Source of the DNA: Rhodoferax sp.
Lineage (GTDB): Bacteria; Pseudomonadota; Gammaproteobacteria; Burkholderiales; Burkholderiaceae_C
Assembly (NCBI GenBank): GCA_020048255.1
Contig: JAIFMR010000102.1
Coordinates: 1-5,811, forward strand
Length of the DNA: 5,811 nt
Reading direction: 5' to 3'
The number at the start of each line of letters is the position of its first letter. Position 1 is the first letter of the stretch. Both the position numbers and the translations under genes were made by a program. A model generated the notes under the pieces. The model saw nothing but the letters and a program-made list of their open reading frames with translations. It was not told the DNA's origin and ran no database searches. Positions 1 to 5,150 of the stretch are shown one piece after another.

Positions 1-634
1 AATGCCGGTGGACCTGATGAGCCTCACGGGCCACAAAACCTACGGCCCTAAAGGCATTGGCGCATTGTTTGTGCGTCGCAAGCCGCGTATTCGCCTGGAA
101 GCACAAATGCATGGTGGTGGTCACGAGCGTGGCATGCGTTCAGGCACGCTGCCGACGCACCAAATCGTGGGAATGGGCGAGGCTTACCGCATTGCCAAGG
201 AAGAGATGGCCGGCGAGTTGGTCCGGATTCAGGCCCTGCACGACCGCATGCTCGCAGGCTTGAAAGATGTGGAACAAGTGTTCATCAATGGCCACCTGAC
301 GCAGCGTGTGCCGCACAACCTGAACATGAGTTTCAACTATGTGGAAGGCGAGTCGCTCATCATGGGCATCAAGGGCCTGGCTGTTTCAAGTGGTTCGGCG
401 TGTACCTCGGCGTCGTTGGAGCCAAGTTACGTGTTGCGCGCCTTGGGCCGTAGCGACGAACTGGCCCACAGCAGCCTGCGCATGACGATTGGACGCTGGA
501 CCACCGAAGAAGAAATTGACTACGCCGTGGGCACCATCAAAGAAAACGTGGCGCGTTTGCGTGAACTCAGTCCGCTGTGGGATATGTACAAAGAAGGTAT
601 TGATATATCCACCATCCAGTGGGCTGCGCACTAG
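1..634 (+). CDS. iscS: Cysteine desulfurase IscS, C-terminal half (5' end outside window)
   Basis: IscS is a PLP-dependent cytosolic enzyme that takes sulfur from L-cysteine, giving alanine and an enzyme persulfide that is passed to IscU. The frame is open from the left edge, so the first Met codon (position 2) is internal. The 210 visible codons align from memory with residues 195-404 of the 404-residue E. coli protein, ending at the same length. The PLP lysine is in SLTGHKTYGPKG (visible residue 12, E. coli Lys206). The catalytic cysteine is in SSGSACTSASLEPS (residue 134, E. coli Cys328). The HGGGHERGMRSGT stretch and the TTEEEID and LSPLWDMYKEG tail are also present. The single-residue spacing around the Cys loop and the tail are typical of group I IscS/NFS1 enzymes rather than SufS. 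It is first of the visible isc genes and is separated from iscU by an unusual 178-base gap. The identification is very secure; the N-terminal half is not visible. Confidence 0.97.
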   Translation, partial: MPVDLMSLTGHKTYGPKGIGALFVRRKPRIRLEAQMHGGGHERGMRSGTLPTHQIVGMGEAYRIAKEEMAGELVRIQALHDRMLAGLKDVEQVFINGHLTQRVPHNLNMSFNYVEGESLIMGIKGLAVSSGSACTSASLEPSYVLRALGRSDELAHSSLRMTIGRWTTEEEIDYAVGTIKENVARLRELSPLWDMYKEGIDISTIQWAAH

Positions 635-639
635 GAATG

Positions 640-729
640 CACCCCTGCGTCGGCTGTCGCCGCCGCCCCCTCAAAGGGGGCGATACCAGTGGCCCGGCAG
701 AGCCGGTTCCACGGCATCTCTGGCTTAAG
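640..729. repeat. Structured GC-rich intergenic element, probable dispersed repeat
   Basis: This element begins within a few bases of the iscS stop. It has two hairpins. The first pairs 664-671 with 675-682 (CGCCCCCT/AGGGGGCG, 8 bp, loop CAA). The second is an extended stem over 682-718, with core CCGGC/GCCGG (694-698 with 702-706, loop AGA), continued by GTGG/CCAC and further pairs across small bulges. The two stems abut and share base 682, so they cannot both extend fully. There is no T-run after either stem, so an intrinsic terminator is unlikely, as expected inside an operon. The sequence resembles a family of intergenic elements that I recall from Comamonadaceae genomes, but only one copy is in this window, so the repeat status is inferred. 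It may be a small mobile remnant or an mRNA processing or stability element. The borders are approximate. Confidence 0.5.
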
Positions 730-768
730 GCAGCAACCTGACGCATGGGTGGCTTAGCGGTCAATCGG

Positions 769-790
769 GTTAAAGACATAGTGGTTTAAC
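769..790. other. Short inverted repeat GTTAAA-N10-TTTAAC upstream of iscU
   Basis: Perfect 6-bp arms lie at 769-774 and 785-790 with a 10-base spacer, ending 10 bases before the iscU Shine-Dalgarno. The arms are AT-rich, unlike the surrounding sequence. It could be a protein-binding half-site pair, a weak mRNA hairpin, or chance. It does not match the IscR type 1 or type 2 consensus as I know them, and no convincing -35/-10 pair accompanies it. Confidence 0.2.
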
Positions 791-800
791 AAATCAAAGC

Positions 801-805
801 AGGAG
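801..805 (+). promoter_or_regulatory. Strong ribosome binding site of iscU
   Basis: AGGAG lies 7 bases before the iscU ATG and fixes that start. It is the only clear Shine-Dalgarno sequence in the window. iscA, hscB, hscA, fdx and dnaQ have none at normal spacing, which suggests that iscU is translated independently and more strongly than its neighbours. Confidence 0.85.
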
Positions 806-812
806 AATTCAA

Positions 813-1211
813 ATGGCATATTCTGAAAAAGTAGTCGATCACTACGAGAACCCCCGTAATGTCGGCTCGTTCGACAAGGGCGATGACTCTGTGGGCACCG
901 GCATGGTGGGTGCGCCCGCTTGCGGTGACGTGATGAAACTGCAGATCAAGGTCAACCCGCAAACCGGGGTGATCGAAGATGCGCGCTTCAAGACTTACGG
1001 CTGTGGTTCGGCCATTGCGTCGAGCTCGTTGGTGACGGAGTGGGTCAAGGGCAAGACGCTGGACCAGGCAGCCGCGCTAAAAAACAGCGAGATTGCCGAA
1101 GAATTGGCCTTGCCACCTGTCAAAATCCACTGCTCTATCCTGGCAGAAGATGCCATCAAGGCGGCAGTCAGTGACTACCGCCAAAAACACACCGAAGCCC
1201 AAACCGCTTAA
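813..1211 (+). CDS. iscU: Iron-sulfur cluster scaffold protein IscU
   Basis: IscU is the cytosolic scaffold on which [2Fe-2S] clusters form from iron, IscS-derived sulfur and ferredoxin electrons, before release by HscA/HscB. At 132 residues it is close to the 128 of E. coli IscU. It opens with the family signature MAYSEKVVDHYENPRNVGSF. The three cluster-ligand cysteines are Cys37 (GAPACGDVMK), Cys64 (TYGCGSAIASS) and Cys107 (KIHCSILAEDAI). The assisting residues Asp39 and His106 are present. The HscA recognition motif LPPVK is at residues 100-104. One extra residue in the 46-52 loop shifts the numbering by one after Cys37 relative to E. coli. The start is fixed by AGGAG seven bases upstream and by the conserved N-terminus. 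The gaps on both sides (178 and 68 bases) contain hairpins, so its expression may be adjusted separately from iscS and iscA. Identification is essentially certain. Confidence 0.98.
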   Translation: MAYSEKVVDHYENPRNVGSFDKGDDSVGTGMVGAPACGDVMKLQIKVNPQTGVIEDARFKTYGCGSAIASSSLVTEWVKGKTLDQAAALKNSEIAEELALPPVKIHCSILAEDAIKAAVSDYRQKHTEAQTA

Positions 1212-1220
1212 TTTTCAACA

Positions 1221-1254
1221 CAGCGCCCTGGCCGCCAAAAGGCCTTGGGCGTTG
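1221..1254 (+). other. Imperfect hairpin between iscU and iscA
   Basis: In RNA, CGCCC (1224-1228) pairs with GGGCG (1247-1251), and GGCC (1230-1233) pairs with GGCC (1241-1244). A T/TT internal loop lies between them and the apical loop is GCCAAAA. Three outer pairs (1221-1223 with 1252-1254, one a G-U) extend the stem to about 12 pairs. It starts 10 bases after the iscU stop. No U-tract follows, so it is not a canonical terminator. Protection of an upstream iscU mRNA 3' end is a plausible inferred role. No folding energy was computed. Confidence 0.45.
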
Positions 1255-1279
1255 ACCTGACCTGGCTCCTCAAAACATC

Positions 1280-1603
1280 ATGGCTGTAACGCTCACCGAA
1301 GCTGCTGCCCGGCACGTCAACCGCTACCTGACCAAACGGGGTCAAGGTGTGGGCGTGCGTCTGGGCGTAAAAACCACGGGTTGTTCCGGGCTGGCTTACA
1401 AGCTGGAATACGTGGACGACATTGGTCCTGAAGACATGGTGTTTGAAGGCCACGGGGTCAAAGTGTTGATCGACCCCAAGAGCTTTGCTTACCTCGATGG
1501 CACCGAGCTGGATTTTGTCCGTGAAGGCCTCAACGAGGGCTTCAAGTTCAACAACCCCAGAGAGCGTGACCGCTGCGGCTGCGGTGAGTCGTTTCGGGTG
1601 TGA
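1280..1603 (+). CDS. iscA: A-type iron-sulfur carrier protein IscA
   Basis: IscA binds iron or Fe-S clusters and passes clusters to target apoproteins, notably in [4Fe-4S] maturation. At 107 residues it equals the E. coli length. The three conserved ligand cysteines are visible: Cys35 in KTTGCSGLAY, and Cys99 and Cys101 in the C-terminal RCGCGESF. The LDFVREGLNEGFKFNNP stretch before the CGCG motif is typical of IscA and separates it from SufA and ErpA, although A-type proteins are similar and context decides. There is no recognisable Shine-Dalgarno upstream of the ATG; the start is chosen because it gives the conserved N-terminus (MAVTLTEAAARHVN). The stop codon overlaps the GTG start of hscB, so the two are probably translationally coupled. 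Confidence 0.96.
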   Translation: MAVTLTEAAARHVNRYLTKRGQGVGVRLGVKTTGCSGLAYKLEYVDDIGPEDMVFEGHGVKVLIDPKSFAYLDGTELDFVREGLNEGFKFNNPRERDRCGCGESFRV

Positions 1604-2118
1604 ATCTTCAGTCGGACGATTTCGCGCTGTTTGGTCTGGAGCGCTGCTTCCATCAAGACCGGGCGTTGCTCGATACGCGCTGGAAAGACTTGCAGCGGCA
1701 AGCGCATCCTGACAAGTTTGCTGACCAAGGGGCTGCAGCACAACGCGTGGCCATGCAGTGGTCGGTGCGCATCAATGAGGCTTACCAACGCTTGAAGGAT
1801 CCGCTCAAACGCGCAGCCTACTTGTGTGAGTTGCACGGTGTGCCGGTCAATGCCGAAAACAACACCGCCATGCCGGCGACATTTTTGATGCAGCAAATGC
1901 AGTGGCGTGAGGACCTCGACGACGCACAGGGTGCCGATGATCTTGAGCAAATCCGGCTCCAGGTCAAGGAAGCCGAGCGTGATGTGCTACAAACAATAGA
2001 GCAACTGCTGGACCAGCAACACGCTTTTGAAGCGGCTGTGGGGCAGGTGCGTGCGCTGATGTTCATTGAGCGCTTTGCCTCGGATGTGGACAAACGCCTC
2101 GACCAGATTGAATCCTGA
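1600..2118 (+). CDS. hscB: Fe-S assembly co-chaperone HscB (J-domain protein)
   Basis: HscB (Hsc20) delivers cluster-loaded IscU to the Hsp70 HscA and stimulates its ATPase. It has 172 residues, against 171 in E. coli. The N-terminal J-domain (about 1-77) has the essential HPD triad at residues 36-38 in LQRQAHPDKF, followed by INEAYQRLKDPLKRAAYL. A linker leads to the C-terminal three-helix IscU-binding domain (about 90-172). There, FLMQQMQWREDLDDA at 95-109 corresponds to the hydrophobic and acidic IscU-contact surface of E. coli HscB. The start is GTG at 1600-1602; this GTG shares four bases (GTGA) with the iscA stop. No other start preserves the NLQSDDFALFGL N-terminus, which matches the usual xxFxLFGL opening. 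hscA follows after six bases. Confidence 0.96.
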   Translation: MNLQSDDFALFGLERCFHQDRALLDTRWKDLQRQAHPDKFADQGAAAQRVAMQWSVRINEAYQRLKDPLKRAAYLCELHGVPVNAENNTAMPATFLMQQMQWREDLDDAQGADDLEQIRLQVKEAERDVLQTIEQLLDQQHAFEAAVGQVRALMFIERFASDVDKRLDQIES

Positions 2119-2124
2119 AAAAAC

Positions 2125-3990
2125 ATGGCGCTATTACAAATTTCTGAACCGGGCCAGACGCCCAACCCGCACGAGCGTCGTATTGCCGTGGGGATTGATC
2201 TTGGCACCACGCATTCGCTGGTGGCCGCGGTACGCAATGGTGTGGCCGAGTGTCTGCCCGACGCGCAGGGGCGGGTGATCTTGCCCTCGGTGGTGCGTTA
2301 CCTGGAAGGCGGCGGTCGGCACATTGGCTTTCAGGCCCTGGAAACCGGGCTGGGCGACCCCGAAAACACCATTGCCTCGGTCAAACGCTTCATGGGGCGG
2401 GGTCTGAAGGACGTCAAACAGGTGGGTCAGTTGCCCTACCGCTTTGTCGATCATCCCGGCATGTTGGGCTTGCAGACGGTGCAGGGAGAAAAGTCGCCCG
2501 TGGAGGTGAGTGCCGATCTTCTGGCCACCTTGCGTTACCGCGCTGAGGACACCTTTGACGCCGATTTGTATGGCGCAGTGATCACGGTACCGGCCTATTT
2601 TGATGATGCCCAGCGCCAGGCCACCAAAGATGCCGCACAACTGGCGGGCCTGAATGTGCTGCGCCTGATCAACGAGCCCACGGCCGCAGCCATTGCTTAC
2701 GGTCTGGACAACGCCAGCGAAGGCGTTTATGCCATTTACGATTTGGGCGGTGGCACCTTTGACATCTCCATCCTGCGCTTGACCCAAGGCGTGTTCGAGG
2801 TGGTGGCCACGGGCGGTGACTCGGCCTTGGGCGGCGACGACTATGACCACGCTTTAGCTGAGTGGGTGCTCACCCAAGTAGGTGCCTCGCCCATGGACAC
2901 CCTGAGCCCAGTGGACAAAGCGGCCATCAAGGCAGCGGCCCGGCTGTGCAAGGAAGCCCTGTCGGCATCAGAAACCGTAGCGTACAGCGCAGCATTGACG
3001 GGGGCTACAGTCACTTTTGATGTGAAACGTGCAGATTTTGAGACGGCCACCAGCGCACTCACGGCCCGCACGCTGGCTGCCGTGCGCAAGGCCTTGCGTG
3101 ACGCCAAACTCAGCGCCGCTGACATTCAGGGCGTGGTCATGGTCGGGGGCTCCACCCGCATGCCGCAAATTCAGCAGGCCGTGGGTACATTCTTTGGCCA
3201 AACGCCGCTGACCAACTTGAACCCGGACGAAGTGGTGGCCCTGGGTGCTGCCATTCAGGCCAATCAACTGGCGGGCAACAACCCGGGTGGCGATTTATTG
3301 CTGCTCGATGTGATTCCTTTGTCTCTGGGTATTGAGACCATGGGGGGCTTGGTGGAGCGCATTGTGTTGCGCAACGAGACCATCCCTACCGCCAAGGCGC
3401 AAGATTTCACGACCTATATTGACGGCCAAACCGCGCTCGCCCTGCATGTGGTGCAGGGCGAGCGTGACCTGGTGGCCGATTGCCGCAGCCTGGCGCGGTT
3501 CGAGTTGCGCGGCATTCCACCCATGGTGGCCGGTGCGGCACGAATACGGGTGACTTTCACGGTGGATGCCGATGGTTTGTTGAGCGTGTCAGCACTCGAG
3601 CAAATCAGCGGGGTTGAAGCCCACATTGCCGTCAAGCCCTCCTATGGTCTGGGTGACGACCAGATCACCCGGATGCTGCAAGAGAGTTTTGCCACAGCCG
3701 ACCAGGACATGTTGGCCCGGGCAGTGACCGAGGCACACGTCGATGCCGATCGCATGATCTTGGCCACCCAAAGCGCCTTGCTGGCCGACGGTGATTTGCT
3801 GGATGCAGCTCAGCGCGCCGAGATTGACCAACTGATCCAGGACGTGCAAGCCTCGCGCAGCCTGACCGATGCCGCCAGCGTCGAAGCGATCACTCAAGCC
3901 TTGGCCAAGGGGACCGAGGCGTTTGCCGCGCAGCGGATGAACCGCGGTATTCAAAAAGCACTTTCTGGCAAAAACATCGCCTCCATTTAA
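2125..3990 (+). CDS. hscA: Hsp70-family chaperone HscA for Fe-S cluster transfer
   Basis: HscA is a specialised cytosolic Hsp70 that binds the LPPVK motif of IscU and uses ATP hydrolysis, triggered by HscB, to promote cluster release to acceptors. It has 621 residues, against 616 in E. coli. It begins MALLQISEPG, as in E. coli HscA. The nucleotide-binding domain (about 20-385) has phosphate-1 GIDLGTTHS (23-31), VPAYFDDAQRQATKDAA (155-171), NEPTAAAIAYG (183-193), phosphate-2 YDLGGGTFDIS (205-215) and the adenosine motif VMVGGSTRMP (338-347). The interdomain linker LLLLDVIPLSLG (391-402) leads to the substrate-binding domain and a helical lid (from about 510). There is no EEVD tail, as expected for HscA. 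The usual Asn of phosphate-1 (GTTNS in E. coli) is His30 here. The gene lies 6 bases after hscB with no clear Shine-Dalgarno, which suggests coupling. DnaK is excluded by the N-terminus and context. Confidence 0.97.
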   Translation: MALLQISEPGQTPNPHERRIAVGIDLGTTHSLVAAVRNGVAECLPDAQGRVILPSVVRYLEGGGRHIGFQALETGLGDPENTIASVKRFMGRGLKDVKQVGQLPYRFVDHPGMLGLQTVQGEKSPVEVSADLLATLRYRAEDTFDADLYGAVITVPAYFDDAQRQATKDAAQLAGLNVLRLINEPTAAAIAYGLDNASEGVYAIYDLGGGTFDISILRLTQGVFEVVATGGDSALGGDDYDHALAEWVLTQVGASPMDTLSPVDKAAIKAAARLCKEALSASETVAYSAALTGATVTFDVKRADFETATSALTARTLAAVRKALRDAKLSAADIQGVVMVGGSTRMPQIQQAVGTFFGQTPLTNLNPDEVVALGAAIQANQLAGNNPGGDLLLLDVIPLSLGIETMGGLVERIVLRNETIPTAKAQDFTTYIDGQTALALHVVQGERDLVADCRSLARFELRGIPPMVAGAARIRVTFTVDADGLLSVSALEQISGVEAHIAVKPSYGLGDDQITRMLQESFATADQDMLARAVTEAHVDADRMILATQSALLADGDLLDAAQRAEIDQLIQDVQASRSLTDAASVEAITQALAKGTEAFAAQRMNRGIQKALSGKNIASI

Positions 3991-4011
3991 CTGTTGATTG
4001 CTTTCACTGCC

Positions 4012-4350
4012 ATGCCCATCATCAAAATCATGCCCCACGCCGAGTATTGCCCGCAAGGCACCGAGATTTCGGCGCCCGCCGGCACATCCATTTGCGAGGC
4101 TTTGCTGGAGCATCACATCAACATCGAGCACGCCTGCGAGATGAGCTGCGCCTGCACCACCTGCCACGTCATCGTGCGCGAGGGTTTGGAGTCGCTGGCC
4201 CCTTCAGAAGAAGAAGAGGACGACCTGTTGGACCGCGCCTGGGGGCTGCAACCGCAGTCGCGCCTGAGCTGCCAGGCCATCCTGGCGCAAAAAGATCTGC
4301 TGATCGAGATCCCCAAGTACACGATCAACCACGCCAAGGAAAATCACTGA
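4012..4350 (+). CDS. fdx: ISC-type [2Fe-2S] ferredoxin
   Basis: This adrenodoxin-like ferredoxin donates electrons to IscS/IscU during cluster assembly. From the ATG at 4012 the protein has 112 residues, against 111 in E. coli Fdx. It starts MPIIKIMPHAEYCP, parallel to the E. coli start. The four cluster ligands are Cys42, Cys48 and Cys51 in HACEMSCACTTCH, and Cys87 in RLSCQA. The extra Cys46 of the ISC ferredoxin group is also present. The acidic stretch SEEEEDDLLDRAWGL (65-79) matches the partner-binding helix of the family, and the protein ends in the typical PKYTINHAKENH. An in-frame TTG at 3994 would add six residues without family support, so the ATG is preferred. Neither start has a good Shine-Dalgarno. 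With the ATG start, the gene begins 21 bases after hscA and ends 10 bases before dnaQ. Confidence 0.96.
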   Translation: MPIIKIMPHAEYCPQGTEISAPAGTSICEALLEHHINIEHACEMSCACTTCHVIVREGLESLAPSEEEEDDLLDRAWGLQPQSRLSCQAILAQKDLLIEIPKYTINHAKENH

Positions 4351-4360
4351 AACTTGCCCC

Positions 4361-5086
4361 ATGCGCCAAATATTTCTCGACACCGAAACCACGGGCTTGT
4401 CTGCCGACAACGGCGACCGCATCATCGAGATCGGCTGCGTGGAGATGGTCAACCGCAAGCTCACCGGCAACAACCGCCATATTTATGTGAATCCGGGGCG
4501 CGACAGCCACGAGGAAGCCCTCAAAGTCCACGGCATCACCAGCGAGTTCTTGAAGGACAAACCCAAGTTTGAGGAAGTGGCCGCGGACTTGTTGGCCTAC
4601 TTGCAGGACGCCGACCTGGTGATCCACAACGCGCCGTTTGACCTGGGTTTTCTGGACATGGAGCTGGCCCGTTTGGGTTCGCCCAAGTTGGTCACCCGGG
4701 TGGCCAGCGTGACCGACACCCTGGTGATGGCCAAAGAGTTGTACCCGGGCAAGCGCAACTCACTCGACGCCCTGTGCGACCGCCTGGAGGTAGACAACTC
4801 AGGGCGCACCCTGCACGGCGCGCTGCTGGATGCTGAACTGCTGGCCGATGTTTTCATCAACCTCACGCGTGGGCAAAATGTGCTGCAGATGGATGACAGC
4901 TCAGCCAACGAACAAACCGGCAATCATGTTGTTGCGCTGGATCTGAGTCGCTTCACGCTGACTGTGCTACAGGCCAGTGCGCAGGAGGTGGCGGCGCATG
5001 AGGATGTCCTGAAACAAATTGACAAATCCAGCGGTGGCAAAACCGTGTGGCGCAAGTTGGAACCCGTTCTGGCGGTGCAAGCCTGA
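4361..5086 (+). CDS. dnaQ: DNA polymerase III epsilon subunit, 3'-5' proofreading exonuclease
   Basis: DnaQ is the proofreading subunit of the replicative polymerase core, removing misincorporated 3' nucleotides. It has 241 residues, against 243 in E. coli. The DEDDh exonuclease domain (about 1-170) has Exo I FLDTETTG (Asp7, Glu9), Exo II HNAPFDLGF (Asp94) and Exo III with His152 and Asp157 in RTLHGALLDAELLADV. Other epsilon signatures are VNRKLTGNN, VHGIT and PGKRNSLDALC. The C-terminal region (180-241) is the low-conservation tail that binds the alpha subunit and ends KTVWRKLEPVLAVQA. QNVLQM at 172-177 sits where E. coli has its beta-clamp motif QTSMAF. The start is chosen by the conserved RQIFLDTETTG opening; AAGGA at 4336-4340 is too distant to be a normal Shine-Dalgarno. 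The 10-base gap to fdx implies read-through from the isc operon. Confidence 0.95.
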   Translation: MRQIFLDTETTGLSADNGDRIIEIGCVEMVNRKLTGNNRHIYVNPGRDSHEEALKVHGITSEFLKDKPKFEEVAADLLAYLQDADLVIHNAPFDLGFLDMELARLGSPKLVTRVASVTDTLVMAKELYPGKRNSLDALCDRLEVDNSGRTLHGALLDAELLADVFINLTRGQNVLQMDDSSANEQTGNHVVALDLSRFTLTVLQASAQEVAAHEDVLKQIDKSSGGKTVWRKLEPVLAVQA

Positions 5087-5150
5087 GACCTTTTGCCTCA
5101 CGGGATGCGACCTGCCCGGACGGCTTCGCAATACCCTATCGGCGCCCCAG

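Noticed and set aside
489..728. Plus-strand open frame of 79 codons spanning the end of iscS and the intergenic element
   Set aside because: It overlaps the real iscS frame for most of its length, and the remainder is a translation of the structured element.
637..741. A 34-codon open frame starting just after the iscS stop, with a Cys-x-x-Cys near its N-terminus
   Set aside because: It lies within the hairpin-rich repeat-like element, has no usable Shine-Dalgarno (AGGA abuts the ATG), and its sequence simply translates the GC-rich stems.
1221..1254. Intrinsic transcription terminator after iscU
   Set aside because: The stem is good but no run of T follows; the operon must read on into iscA. 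It is kept only as a hairpin of unknown role.
1986..2002. GCTACAAACAATAGAGC in hscB, and GCTACAGGCCA at 4966-4976 in dnaQ, resembling dispersed GCTA...TAGC intergenic motifs of Comamonadaceae
   Set aside because: Both are short, imperfect and within conserved reading frames, so chance is the simpler explanation.
2134..2850. Long antisense open frame (238 codons) inside hscA, with similar long minus-strand frames at 1208-1741 and 3589-4167
   Set aside because: These lie opposite clearly real, fully conserved genes. Long antisense frames are expected from codon bias in GC-rich coding DNA, and the translations show no recognisable domain.
3994..4011. TTG start for fdx, six codons upstream of the ATG
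   Set aside because: The extra residues (MIAFTA) have no counterpart in ISC ferredoxins, and there is no supporting ribosome binding site. The ATG at 4012 gives the family N-terminus.
5087..5150. Bidirectional terminator between convergent dnaQ and the EAL gene
   Set aside because: Only 4-bp inverted repeats were found (such as TGAG/CTCA at 5084-5100), without a GC-rich stem followed by a T-run on either strand.
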